Positions 44,729-53,485 of a stretch of 64,000 nt of DNA are shown piece by piece. Both the position numbers and the translations under genes were made by a program. The stretch lies in the NCBI GenBank assembly GCA_910584595.1, contig CAJUBQ010000002.1:53657-117656 (forward strand), written 5' to 3'. This stretch comes from an uncultured Eubacterium sp. (GTDB lineage: Bacteria > Bacillota > Clostridia > Lachnospirales > Lachnospiraceae). A model generated the notes under the pieces. The model was not told the origin of the DNA. It made no database searches and worked only from the letters and a program-made list of their open reading frames with translations. The number at the start of each line of letters is the position of its first letter. Position 1 is the first letter of the stretch.

Positions 44729-46819
44729 ATGGAGGTATTTACAACAGACAAGATACGTAACGTAGCGCTCTTGGGACATGGAGGAGCCGGGAAAACCAGT
44801 CTTGTGGAGGCAATGGCGTATCTGTCCGGTCAGACAAGCCGTATGGGAAAGATCAGCGATGGAAATACGGTCAGCGATTTTGATAAAGAGGAGATCAAGC
44901 GTTCGTTTTCTATTCAGACAACGGTTGTTCCTATTTTATGGGATAATACAAAGATTAATATTTTAGATACGCCGGGATATTTTGATTTTGTTGGAGAAGC
45001 AGAAGAAGCTGTCAGTGTGGCAGATGCCGCAATTATTGTAGTCAGCGGCAAAGCCGGCATTGAGGTCGGTACGAGAAAAGCCTGGGAAATGTGCGAACGA
45101 TATAAGCTTCCTAGGATGTTTTTTGTAACAGATATGGATATTGACAATGCAAGTTTTCGTCAGGTAGTGGAAGATTTGCAGTCGTTGTATGGCAAAAAAA
45201 TTGCTCCGTTCCATCTGCCAATCCGCGAAAATGAAAAATTTGTTGGTTATGTAAATATTGTGGCGCAGACTGCAAACCGTTGGAATGAGAAAGGTGAAGT
45301 TGAGCCAATGGATATGCCGGATTATTCTGTTGCAAATCTGGAAAAATGCAGAGAAGCGCTTGTAGAAGCGGTTGCAGAGACAAGTGAAGAGTTTATGGAC
45401 CGTTATTTTAACGGTGAGGAATTTTCAGAAAATGAAATTCGTCAGGCGCTTCGTGTGAACGTCTTAGACGGCAGTATCGTGCCTGTTTCCATGGGGTCCT
45501 GTATTCTGGCGCAAGGTGTTTATACATTGTTAGATGATATTACAAAATATTTTCCGAGTCCGGATAAAAGAACCTGTGCGGGCATTAACGCTACAACCAA
45601 TGAAGTTTATCAGGCTGACTATGATTTTTCAAAACCGAAATCTGCTTACATATTCAAGACGATTCAAGATCCATTTATTGGCAAATATTCTTTAATTAAA
45701 GTAAATTCAGGCGTTTTGAAGACAGATGATGTAATGTTAAATTATCACAGGGATACGGAAGAAAAAATCGGGAAACTCTATGTAATGAGAGGTGCAAAAG
45801 CAGAAGAAGTGAAAGAGCTTCATGCAGGAGATATCGGCGCGCTTGCGAAACTGAACAAAGCACGTACGACAGATTCTCTTTCCACAAAGGCAAATCCGAT
45901 TTTATTTATCCGTACAACATTATCTACGCCGTATACTTGTAAGCGTTATAAAGTAAAAAATAAAGCAGATGTCGATAAAGCTTCTCAGGCGCTTACAAAG
46001 CTGACGCATGAAGATCTGACCTTAAAAGTTGTCAATGACAGCGCGAACGGTCAGACGCTTTTATACGGGATCGGTGAGCAGCAGCTGGATGTTGTTGTCA
46101 GCAAGCTTTTGAACCGTTATAAAGTAGAAATAGAACTCGGAAAAGCAAAAGTTGCATTCCGTGAAACAATACGAAAAAAGGCAGATGTTGAATATAAATA
46201 TAAGAAACAATCAGGCGGACACGGTCAATATGGACATGTGAAAATGACGTTTGAACCATCCGGAAATCTGGAAGAACCTTATGAATTTTCTCAAACGGTA
46301 GTAGGCGGTGCGGTTCCGAAAAATTATTTCCCGGCAGTGGAAAAAGGAATTCAGGAATCTGTAAAGAGCGGACCTCTGGCAGCTTATCCGGTTGTTGGCA
46401 TCAAAGCAAATCTGTATGACGGATCTTATCATCCGGTTGATTCTTCTGAGCTGGCATTTAAAGTTGCTGCAGCACAGGCATTCAAAAAAGGATTTTTACA
46501 GGCGTCTCCGGTGTTATTAGAGCCAATTGCATCTATGACCGTCACAGCATCGGATAAATATACAGGCGATATTATGGGTGATTTGAATAAACGCCGCGCA
46601 CGTGTGCTTGGAATGAATCCGGTGGAAGGCGGCAAACAGGAAATTATTGCTGATATTCCATATAAAGAACTGGATGGCTATACGACTGTACTGCGCTCGA
46701 TTACCGGCGGCGAAGGCACTTACCGCTATGAACTTGCCCGTTATGAGCAGGCTCCGGAAGATGTACAAAAACGCGAGATCGAAGCTCGTGCGAATAAGCT
46801 GGTGGATATCGAAGAATAA
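44729..46819 (+). CDS. Elongation factor G-like GTPase (second EF-G)
   Basis: 696 residues with all five EF-G domains. G1 is GHGGAGKTS, with the G2 region after it, and G3 is DTPGYFDF. The G4 position reads TDMD (residues 134-137) where NKMD is usual. Domain IV has QSGGHGQYGHVKMTFEPSGN, and the C-terminus is LDGYTTVLRSITGGEGTYRYE. The lack of rpsL/rpsG neighbours and divergence from FusA mark it as the EF-G-like paralogue common in Clostridia. Relatives act in ribosome recycling or unclear roles. The G4 change may alter nucleotide specificity, but I have not modelled it. Confidence 0.88.
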   Translation: MEVFTTDKIRNVALLGHGGAGKTSLVEAMAYLSGQTSRMGKISDGNTVSDFDKEEIKRSFSIQTTVVPILWDNTKINILDTPGYFDFVGEAEEAVSVADAAIIVVSGKAGIEVGTRKAWEMCERYKLPRMFFVTDMDIDNASFRQVVEDLQSLYGKKIAPFHLPIRENEKFVGYVNIVAQTANRWNEKGEVEPMDMPDYSVANLEKCREALVEAVAETSEEFMDRYFNGEEFSENEIRQALRVNVLDGSIVPVSMGSCILAQGVYTLLDDITKYFPSPDKRTCAGINATTNEVYQADYDFSKPKSAYIFKTIQDPFIGKYSLIKVNSGVLKTDDVMLNYHRDTEEKIGKLYVMRGAKAEEVKELHAGDIGALAKLNKARTTDSLSTKANPILFIRTTLSTPYTCKRYKVKNKADVDKASQALTKLTHEDLTLKVVNDSANGQTLLYGIGEQQLDVVVSKLLNRYKVEIELGKAKVAFRETIRKKADVEYKYKKQSGGHGQYGHVKMTFEPSGNLEEPYEFSQTVVGGAVPKNYFPAVEKGIQESVKSGPLAAYPVVGIKANLYDGSYHPVDSSELAFKVAAAQAFKKGFLQASPVLLEPIASMTVTASDKYTGDIMGDLNKRRARVLGMNPVEGGKQEIIADIPYKELDGYTTVLRSITGGEGTYRYELARYEQAPEDVQKREIEARANKLVDIEE

Positions 46820-46869
46820 CAGTTACGATTTATTAAGACTTTTCATTTGGAAGGAGGAGCCAAAGGGAA

Positions 46870-48168
46870 ATGGCGCGAATGATGCTCTGCATTCTGCTGG
46901 TAATTGTTCTGCTGTTGGAACAGCCGCAGTTGACGAAGGGGCGCGGCGTCATTGAACGGCCGCTTTCTCCTTCCTTAGATTATGCATATACGTTAAATGA
47001 AGCAAGCAATGTAAACAGCAGCATTCCGGTCTATGATATTATCTATAACCTAAATCTTGGAGAAAACCATTATCTGAATCCTTCTGTCTATTATGAGCAG
47101 CTGTTGCCGCTCAAACTCATGCCGCCGCAAAGAGAAGGCTATAATTTTGCAGGCTGGTATACCGACAGCAGCTATAAACATCCACTGACGGAAATCGAAG
47201 ATTGCAAAGACGGCAATCTGATTCTTTATGCCAAGTGGACAAAAAAAATATCGGGTTCCATGAACATCCAGTTGTATTCTTATGGGGCATCCAGCCTGAC
47301 GCGTTCACCAGAAAAAAAGCTGGCGGATATGAACTATCGGATACTGGAAGACCTGGATATTCCGGGAATGCCCAATACTCGTTTTGAAGATTATATTAAA
47401 AATAAACTATTTAGTGTAGACCAGTGTCCGCAAGGCTTATGCGTAACCGAAGAATTTATTCTTGTAACTTCTTACAGCACAGGCAGAAAAGACAATTATG
47501 GATGTCTGTATGTGTTTGATCGTGATACAGGCGCTTATTTAATGACACTTTCCATGAAACAGGGCAGTCATCTGGGAGGCATTTGCTATGACGGAGAAAG
47601 TCTTTGGGTCTGTCATTCCAACTATCGAACGATCGAACGGCTGGACTATGGGCTGATAAAAGAACTTGCCAGACACAGTCCAGGCAGAACCATCGAACTG
47701 TCACAAGAACACGAAGAGTACCGTGTATTAAATTCTCCGTCATGCATCACGTTTTTTAGCGGAAAACTGTGGATTGCCACACATACACGTTTTTTTAAAT
47801 CCGTTATGAAATCTTATCGCTTTCATGACGGTACACTGGAAGAATGCGAAGAATTTGCCATACCGGATAAAGTGCAGGGAGTAGCATTTGACGAAGACGG
47901 ACATGTATATTTAAGCACCTCCTTTGGGCGGGAAAAATCTTCTTACATTAAAGTTTACAAATCCGCCTATGATCTGAGCAAACATCCGGAAAAACCGGCA
48001 GAATGTGTTGAAATGCCTCCCTGTTCCGAGGAACTGGCAATTGCAGGAGACGAGCTGCTAGTATTATTCGAATCAGGAGCGCAGAAATATATGGAAGGGA
48101 CAGACGGTAAAGGAAAGTCGCTGGCGCCGTTAGACCATATGGTGGCGATACATCTGGATTCTTTTTAA
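46870..48168 (+). CDS. Secreted protein with one InlB-type B-repeat and a beta-propeller-like domain
   Basis: 432 residues. There is a signal peptide (ARMMLCILLVIVLLLEQPQL); a Listeria-Bacteroides/Flg_new repeat at about 70-125 (PPQREGYNFAGWYTDSSYKH ... LILYAKWTKK); then about 300 residues with blade-like repeats (GLCVTEEFILVTSYSTG; GGICYDGESLWVCHSNYRTI; ITFFSGKLWIATHTRFF; GVAFDEDGHVYLSTSFGR). The gene lies 50 bases behind the EF-G paralogue with GGAGG upstream, and could be read through from it. A role on the cell surface is likely; the ligand is unknown. Confidence 0.7.
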   Translation: MARMMLCILLVIVLLLEQPQLTKGRGVIERPLSPSLDYAYTLNEASNVNSSIPVYDIIYNLNLGENHYLNPSVYYEQLLPLKLMPPQREGYNFAGWYTDSSYKHPLTEIEDCKDGNLILYAKWTKKISGSMNIQLYSYGASSLTRSPEKKLADMNYRILEDLDIPGMPNTRFEDYIKNKLFSVDQCPQGLCVTEEFILVTSYSTGRKDNYGCLYVFDRDTGAYLMTLSMKQGSHLGGICYDGESLWVCHSNYRTIERLDYGLIKELARHSPGRTIELSQEHEEYRVLNSPSCITFFSGKLWIATHTRFFKSVMKSYRFHDGTLEECEEFAIPDKVQGVAFDEDGHVYLSTSFGREKSSYIKVYKSAYDLSKHPEKPAECVEMPPCSEELAIAGDELLVLFESGAQKYMEGTDGKGKSLAPLDHMVAIHLDSF

Positions 48169-48179
48169 TGGTGTTTTTA

Positions 48180-48207
48180 TTGACAAATAGGTATGATGTG
48201 GTAGAAT
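48180..48207 (+). promoter_or_regulatory. Promoter of leuS
   Basis: TTGACA (48180-48185), 16-base spacer, TAGAAT (48202-48207). No T-box sequence is seen in the 90-base leader. Confidence 0.65.
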
Positions 48208-48303
48208 TTAAGTGTTTCCGGTTCCATCTCGTTCCATACGTATAGAAAGAAAAACAAATATCAAATTCATACACATTCATAAAAACTGAAAATGGAGGAA
48301 AAT

Positions 48304-50721
48304 ATGTCAGAAGTATACAACCACAAAGTCGTTGAGAAAAAATGGCAGAAAATCTGGGATGATGAGAAAGCGTTTGCTGCATCCGACGACTATTCCAAGC
48401 CAAAATATTATGCGTTGGTGGAGTTTCCTTATCCGTCCGGGCAAGGACTGCATGTTGGCCATCCGCGGCCATATACGGCGTTGGATATTGTTGCGCGTAA
48501 GCGCAGGATGCAGGGGTATAATGTATTGTATCCGATGGGATGGGATGCGTTTGGACTGCCGACAGAAAATTATGCCATTAAGAATCAGATACATCCAAAG
48601 ATTGTAACAAAAAACAATATCGTCCGGTTTAAAGAACAGCTTCATTCGTTAGGGTATTCTTTTGACTGGGATCGGGAAGTAAATACGACAGATCCGGATT
48701 ATTATAAGTGGACACAGTGGATTTTTTTGAAATTATTCAAAGAAAATCTTGCTTATAAGAAAGAAATGCCGATTAACTGGTGTACAAGCTGTAAAGTTGG
48801 CCTTGCAAATGAAGAAGTTGTAAACGGTGTCTGTGAACGCTGCGGTTCTCCGGTTGTCCGTAAAGTAAAGAGCGAATGGATGCTAAAGATTACAGATTAT
48901 GCGGAAAAACTGATCGAAGGTTTAAATGATGTAGATTATATTGAACGGGTAAAAACACAGCAGAGAAATTGGATTGGAAAATCAAACGGAGCAGAGGTTG
49001 ATTTTGCGATTAAAAATAAAGATGAAAAACTGCGGATTTATACGACACGTTCGGATACGTTGTTTGGTGTTACGTATATGGTAGTTTCGCCAGAACATCC
49101 GATTATTGAAAAGTATAAGGATGAATTAAAAAATTGGGATGAAATTGACGCATATCGGGAACAGGCAGCTCATAAATCGGATTTTGAACGTGCAGAGCTG
49201 GCAAAAGAAAAAACAGGGGTATGCATCGACGGTCTGACGGCTGTAAATCCGGTGAATGGAAAAGAGATACCGATCTGGATTTCAGACTATGTATTAATGT
49301 CCTACGGGACGGGCGCAATTATGGCAGTTCCGGCACATGACCAAAGAGACTGGGAGTTTGCAAAAAAGTTTGATTTGCCGATGATACAAGTCGTATCGAA
49401 GAATGGAAAGGAAGCAGATATTTCAAAAGAGGCATTTACAGACGTAGCAACAGGAGTCATTGTAAATTCAGATTTTATAAATGGTCTGGATGTGAAGGAC
49501 GCACAGAAAAAAATGATTGCGTTTTTGGAAGAAAAGAAAATTGGCACAGCAAAGACAAATTATAAATTAAGAGACTGGGTATTTTCCAGACAGCGTTATT
49601 GGGGCGAACCAATTCCAATTGTGCATTGTGAAACATGTGGCTATGTACCGATAGATGAAAGCGAGCTTCCGCTGGAGCTGCCTGAGGTAGACAGCTATAT
49701 GCCGACAGATAATGGGGAATCCCCGTTAGCAGCAATGACAGAATGGGTAAATACAACCTGCCCTTGCTGCGGCGGGCCGGCAAAGCGGGAAACAGATACG
49801 ATGCCGCAGTGGGCCGGTTCTTCCTGGTATTTTCTGCGTTATACGGATCCGCATAATCAAGAAGCGCTTGCCAGTAAGGAAGCGTTAGATTATTGGATGC
49901 CGGTAGATTGGTATAATGGAGGTATGGAGCATACGACGCTGCATTTGCTGTATTCCAGATTTTGGCATAAATTCCTCTATGACCAAAAACAGGTGCCATG
50001 TGCGGAACCGTATCAAAAACGTACTTCACATGGAATGATTTTGGGAGAAAACGGAGAGAAGATGTCCAAATCCAGAGGCAATGTCGTGAATCCGGATGAT
50101 ATCGTAAAAGAGTACGGCGCAGATACGCTTCGTACGTATGAAATGTTTATCGGCGCGTTTGATTTATCCGCTTCATGGTCTGAAGACGGCGTAAAAGGCT
50201 GCCGCAGATTTTTAGAACGTGTCTGGAAGCTGCAGGATCTTGTTACGGCAGATCGTGGATATTCAAAAGATTTAGAAACAAAAGTACATCAGACGATCAA
50301 AAAAGTCAGCAATGATTATGAAAATTTAAAGTATAATACCGCAATTGCTGCAATGATGGCTCTTATTAATGATTTTTATAAAAAGAACAGCCTGACCGGA
50401 GATGAATACCGGACATTGCTCTTGTTACTGAATCCAACGGCGCCGCATATTACGGAAGAAATATGGGAAAGCATGGGATTTGACGGCCGTATTTACGAGC
50501 AGAGCTGGCCGGAATACGACGAAGAAAAGACTGTTGAGGCATCGATTGAGATTGCAGTTCAGATAAACGGAAAACTCAAAGCGACGATTCAGATAGAGAA
50601 AGATGCTGCAAAAGAAGATGTAATCGCTAAGGCAAAAGAAGCGGTAGCAGATAAGCTTATCGGAACAGTTATCAAAGAGATTTATGTACCTGGCAGAATT
50701 GTGAATCTGGTGCAAAAATAA
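48304..50721 (+). CDS. leuS: Leucyl-tRNA synthetase
   Basis: 805 residues from ATG 48304. The ATG at 48292 is rejected because the ribosome binding site GGAGG lies within its first codons. HIGH motif GLHVGHPRPYTALD, Zn-type CTSCKVGLANEEV...CERCGSP, the editing domain (about 220-410), and the KMSKS loop GEKMSKSRGNVVNP are seen. It is full length, and it charges tRNA-Leu. It is a single-gene unit. Confidence 0.97.
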   Translation: MSEVYNHKVVEKKWQKIWDDEKAFAASDDYSKPKYYALVEFPYPSGQGLHVGHPRPYTALDIVARKRRMQGYNVLYPMGWDAFGLPTENYAIKNQIHPKIVTKNNIVRFKEQLHSLGYSFDWDREVNTTDPDYYKWTQWIFLKLFKENLAYKKEMPINWCTSCKVGLANEEVVNGVCERCGSPVVRKVKSEWMLKITDYAEKLIEGLNDVDYIERVKTQQRNWIGKSNGAEVDFAIKNKDEKLRIYTTRSDTLFGVTYMVVSPEHPIIEKYKDELKNWDEIDAYREQAAHKSDFERAELAKEKTGVCIDGLTAVNPVNGKEIPIWISDYVLMSYGTGAIMAVPAHDQRDWEFAKKFDLPMIQVVSKNGKEADISKEAFTDVATGVIVNSDFINGLDVKDAQKKMIAFLEEKKIGTAKTNYKLRDWVFSRQRYWGEPIPIVHCETCGYVPIDESELPLELPEVDSYMPTDNGESPLAAMTEWVNTTCPCCGGPAKRETDTMPQWAGSSWYFLRYTDPHNQEALASKEALDYWMPVDWYNGGMEHTTLHLLYSRFWHKFLYDQKQVPCAEPYQKRTSHGMILGENGEKMSKSRGNVVNPDDIVKEYGADTLRTYEMFIGAFDLSASWSEDGVKGCRRFLERVWKLQDLVTADRGYSKDLETKVHQTIKKVSNDYENLKYNTAIAAMMALINDFYKKNSLTGDEYRTLLLLLNPTAPHITEEIWESMGFDGRIYEQSWPEYDEEKTVEASIEIAVQINGKLKATIQIEKDAAKEDVIAKAKEAVADKLIGTVIKEIYVPGRIVNLVQK

Positions 50722-50845
50722 GGAATTGTGCTGAAACAACTTTTGAATCGTACGCCTGCTATTTGAGTGGCGCGTTGAAAGTGAACGATAAGTAATCATA
50801 AAGTTATTTTTAAACAGTTCCTTCTGTACAGCAGGAAAGGAAACT

Positions 50846-52711
50846 ATGGGCAGTATAGGAAAAGAAAACAGACATATCCAAAATTTTAATATCCTTTTTT
50901 TTAACAGAATGCTTGTGATATTTTTGGCTGTATGTTGGATCGTTTCACTGACGCATGTTTTTCAAATGCATGCTTTTGCAGCCGGAAAATCAACAGTAAT
51001 CACGTTGAATCATGCTACGTATCAGCTGCAGACGGGGAAGAAAGCTAAGCTAAAAGCGTCTGTTTCTGACGAACGCTACCAGTCGGAAAAAATCGTCTGG
51101 ACGAGCAGCAAGAAAGAAGTTGTGTCTGTGAGCGGCGCCGGCACAATTCAAGCCAGGAAAGAAGGCAGCGCACAGATTACAGCGTCTGTCGAGGGAACAC
51201 AAGAATCTGCGTCTTGCATAGTTCATGTAGTAAAAAAGACCGGACAAAAGAAAAATGCGAAAGATGTGGCTGCGTTAAAAGCATTGATAAATGCGCAGCA
51301 GGATGCATCTGTGAGCAGTAATTTGGATGATTTGGACCAGTATACGTGGACAGAGATAGGAAAAGAGCGCAGACTGACAGGAATTGCCTGGCCGGATAAA
51401 CAGCTGCAGGGAGAGATTTCTTTTGACGGACTGTCTGCGTTGGAGTATTTGGATGTTTGCGGCGGTCATTTGACTGGTCTGGATGTTCATAAAAACAAGA
51501 CGTTAAAATATCTGGACTGTTCAGATCAAGATCTTACAGCGCTGGATCTGAGTGAAAATAAGGCGTTGGAAACGCTGAAATGCGATCGAAACCGTTTCAC
51601 GCAGCTCCAAGTGCAAGATCTTACAGCGCTGACAGAATTAAGCTGCAATGAAAATCGTCTGACAGAGCTGGATATTCAGAACAATACCGCATTGACGGCG
51701 CTTAGCTGTGAAACGAATCTTCTGACCAGCCTGGACACGAAAAAAAATGCAGCATTAAAAGAGCTAAACTGCGGAGCAAATCAACTTACCAGTCTGAATA
51801 TCAGCAGTAACGCTAAGCTGACCGATCTGCGCTGCCCGTCGAATGAGCTTACCAGTCTGAAGATCGCCAATGTGAAAACATTGGTATCTTTGGATTGTTC
51901 TTACAATCGGCTGACGAAGCTTGAAACATCCAAAAATTCGGCGCTCACATATCTGAACTGCTCTTTTAATGCGCTAAAGACGTTAAATCTGGGCGGTACA
52001 AAGAAGCTGGAAGAGATATACTGCAGCAGAAACAAAATTTCAGCGCTGAATTTAAAAAAGACGCAGGCATTGACGAAATTAATCTGCAATGAAAATCGTC
52101 TGTCCGATTTAGATCTTCGGAAAAGTCCGTTGCTGGAAGTACTGCATTGTGCAGGCAACCGTCTTTCAGATTTGGATCTTCAGACGAATAAAGCTTTGAC
52201 CAGTCTGCATTGCAATGAAAACGAATTATCAGATTTGAACGTCAGTGAAAATCCGGTTCTGACAGACTTAAAATGCGGGTCGAATGCATTGACAAATCTG
52301 AATGTCAGTGATAATCCTTCACTCGTGAAAGTAAGCTGTGAGGACAATCGGTTAACAGAGCTTGTTGTGAATACAAATGCTGCGCTGAAAGTTATGAATT
52401 GCGCACACAATGCATTAACATCACTGGATGTTCGGGCAGTTCCTTCACTGGAAGCGCTTACCTGTTCCTACAACCGGCTTACGGAACTGGATATTCATGA
52501 AAATCCAATGCTGAAAAGACTGGGATGTCAGTCAAATGCGCTTACAACATTGGATGTGAGCGCAAATCCTGCGCTGGAAACGCTGTTTTGTCAGGAAAAT
52601 TCGTTAAAAGATATTGATATTAGCGCAAATGCTGCATTGACTGTTTTTTATCGGGATAAAAATGTGGCAGTAACAGGTTCCAACGATCAAAGTGAAAACG
52701 CAGATGACTGA
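50846..52711 (+). CDS. Secreted Cys-ladder leucine-rich-repeat protein with a BIG2-like domain
   Basis: 621 residues. There is a signal peptide or anchor near 25-46; a BIG2-type Ig-like domain at about 52-130 (VITLNHATYQLQTGKKAKLK, IVWTSSKKEVVSVSG); then a linker. From about residue 200 there are about 19 repeats of 21 residues with the pattern LxxLxCxxNxLTxLDxxxNxA. Nearly every repeat keeps the Cys. There is no LPxTG at the end, so it is probably secreted or held non-covalently. LRR proteins of this kind bind host or bacterial surface partners. AGGAAAGGA precedes the ATG. Confidence 0.85.
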   Translation: MGSIGKENRHIQNFNILFFNRMLVIFLAVCWIVSLTHVFQMHAFAAGKSTVITLNHATYQLQTGKKAKLKASVSDERYQSEKIVWTSSKKEVVSVSGAGTIQARKEGSAQITASVEGTQESASCIVHVVKKTGQKKNAKDVAALKALINAQQDASVSSNLDDLDQYTWTEIGKERRLTGIAWPDKQLQGEISFDGLSALEYLDVCGGHLTGLDVHKNKTLKYLDCSDQDLTALDLSENKALETLKCDRNRFTQLQVQDLTALTELSCNENRLTELDIQNNTALTALSCETNLLTSLDTKKNAALKELNCGANQLTSLNISSNAKLTDLRCPSNELTSLKIANVKTLVSLDCSYNRLTKLETSKNSALTYLNCSFNALKTLNLGGTKKLEEIYCSRNKISALNLKKTQALTKLICNENRLSDLDLRKSPLLEVLHCAGNRLSDLDLQTNKALTSLHCNENELSDLNVSENPVLTDLKCGSNALTNLNVSDNPSLVKVSCEDNRLTELVVNTNAALKVMNCAHNALTSLDVRAVPSLEALTCSYNRLTELDIHENPMLKRLGCQSNALTTLDVSANPALETLFCQENSLKDIDISANAALTVFYRDKNVAVTGSNDQSENADD

Positions 52712-52734
52712 AATGCGTGAAAGAATGAAAAAGG

Positions 52735-52773
52735 AACGCGTTGTAAAACCGTATGGTTTTGCAATGCGTTTTT
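52735..52773 (+). terminator. Terminator of the LRR gene
   Basis: AACGCGTTGTAAAACC (52735-52750) pairs, with two mismatches, with GGTTTTGCAATGCGTT (52755-52770), and the T-run extends to 52773. Confidence 0.85.
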
Positions 52774-53443
52774 CGTGTGTAAATATGGTTGTAAAATGTG
52801 CAAAAAGAGATGGAAAATTGTTTGTATTTTACTTGCAATTTTGGTATTTTATGCTAAACTGTATTTATATATTTTCTATTCTAAACAAAAGAAAAGTATA
52901 GTATATATGTAAGTATTGTATATATATTACAGTACATACTTTTTCAGCTTTCGTTATTCTTACTAAAATCTTTGAATAATATCATAAATTTTCAAAGATA
53001 ATGCGCAGGAAAAGAAGCAGGATAAAACGGCAGCTTAAGCAGGCTGTTTTTATCGGTTAGGCTGTTGTAAGATTCACAGCGAAAGGTGATTCTTTTCTGC
53101 ATCTTACCATGAGAAGGATATGTTCCATCCCTTCACAAGTATCATTTATTGCAGGTAATACAGCTTTTATTTTCAGCAGGTCAAGGACAGCAGATTGTAT
53201 TCAAGCGGCAGAGCAATTCGTTGTGTCTGTTTTGTTTGCAATAATCTATCAAGTGACTGTTGAATGATTATCAGTTGCATGGTAACAGTCCGATGGGTTA
53301 TCAGAGCTGTTACGTTACATTTCAGGTAGACTGAGTGATGATGGCTATTATGAGTCTTGTATGAAAGGAGTTATGTACAGTCTTAACTTTTTGCAATGGA
53401 ACAGCAAATCGGGGGATCAAAATAATATAAAGGAGGAATTACA
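52774..53443 (+). other. 670-base gap before the hemerythrin gene
   Basis: No gene with good signals is seen. A weak hairpin (CAGCTTAAGCAGGCTG then TTTTT) lies near 53031-53050. AGGAG occurs near 53365. The sequence has patches of mixed composition that may be a decayed gene or a long leader. AAAGGAGG at about 53430 starts the leader ORF. Confidence 0.5.
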
Positions 53444-53485
53444 GTGATAAGACTGCACTGTGGCAAAGGAGGACATCATGGGTAA
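53444..53485 (+). CDS. 13-residue leader peptide overlapping the hemerythrin gene
   Basis: GTG at 53444 with AAAGGAGG 8 bases upstream encodes MIRLHCGKGGHHG and stops at 53485, inside the start of the next gene (ATG 53478). The second ribosome binding site lies within this ORF, so its translation would open or block the downstream start. The peptide holds one Cys and three His, an unusual content before a di-iron protein. Confidence 0.5.
   Translation: MIRLHCGKGGHHG

Noticed and set aside
48292..48303. Upstream ATG of leuS
   Set aside because: The GGAGG ribosome binding site lies inside those codons, so initiation must be at 48304.
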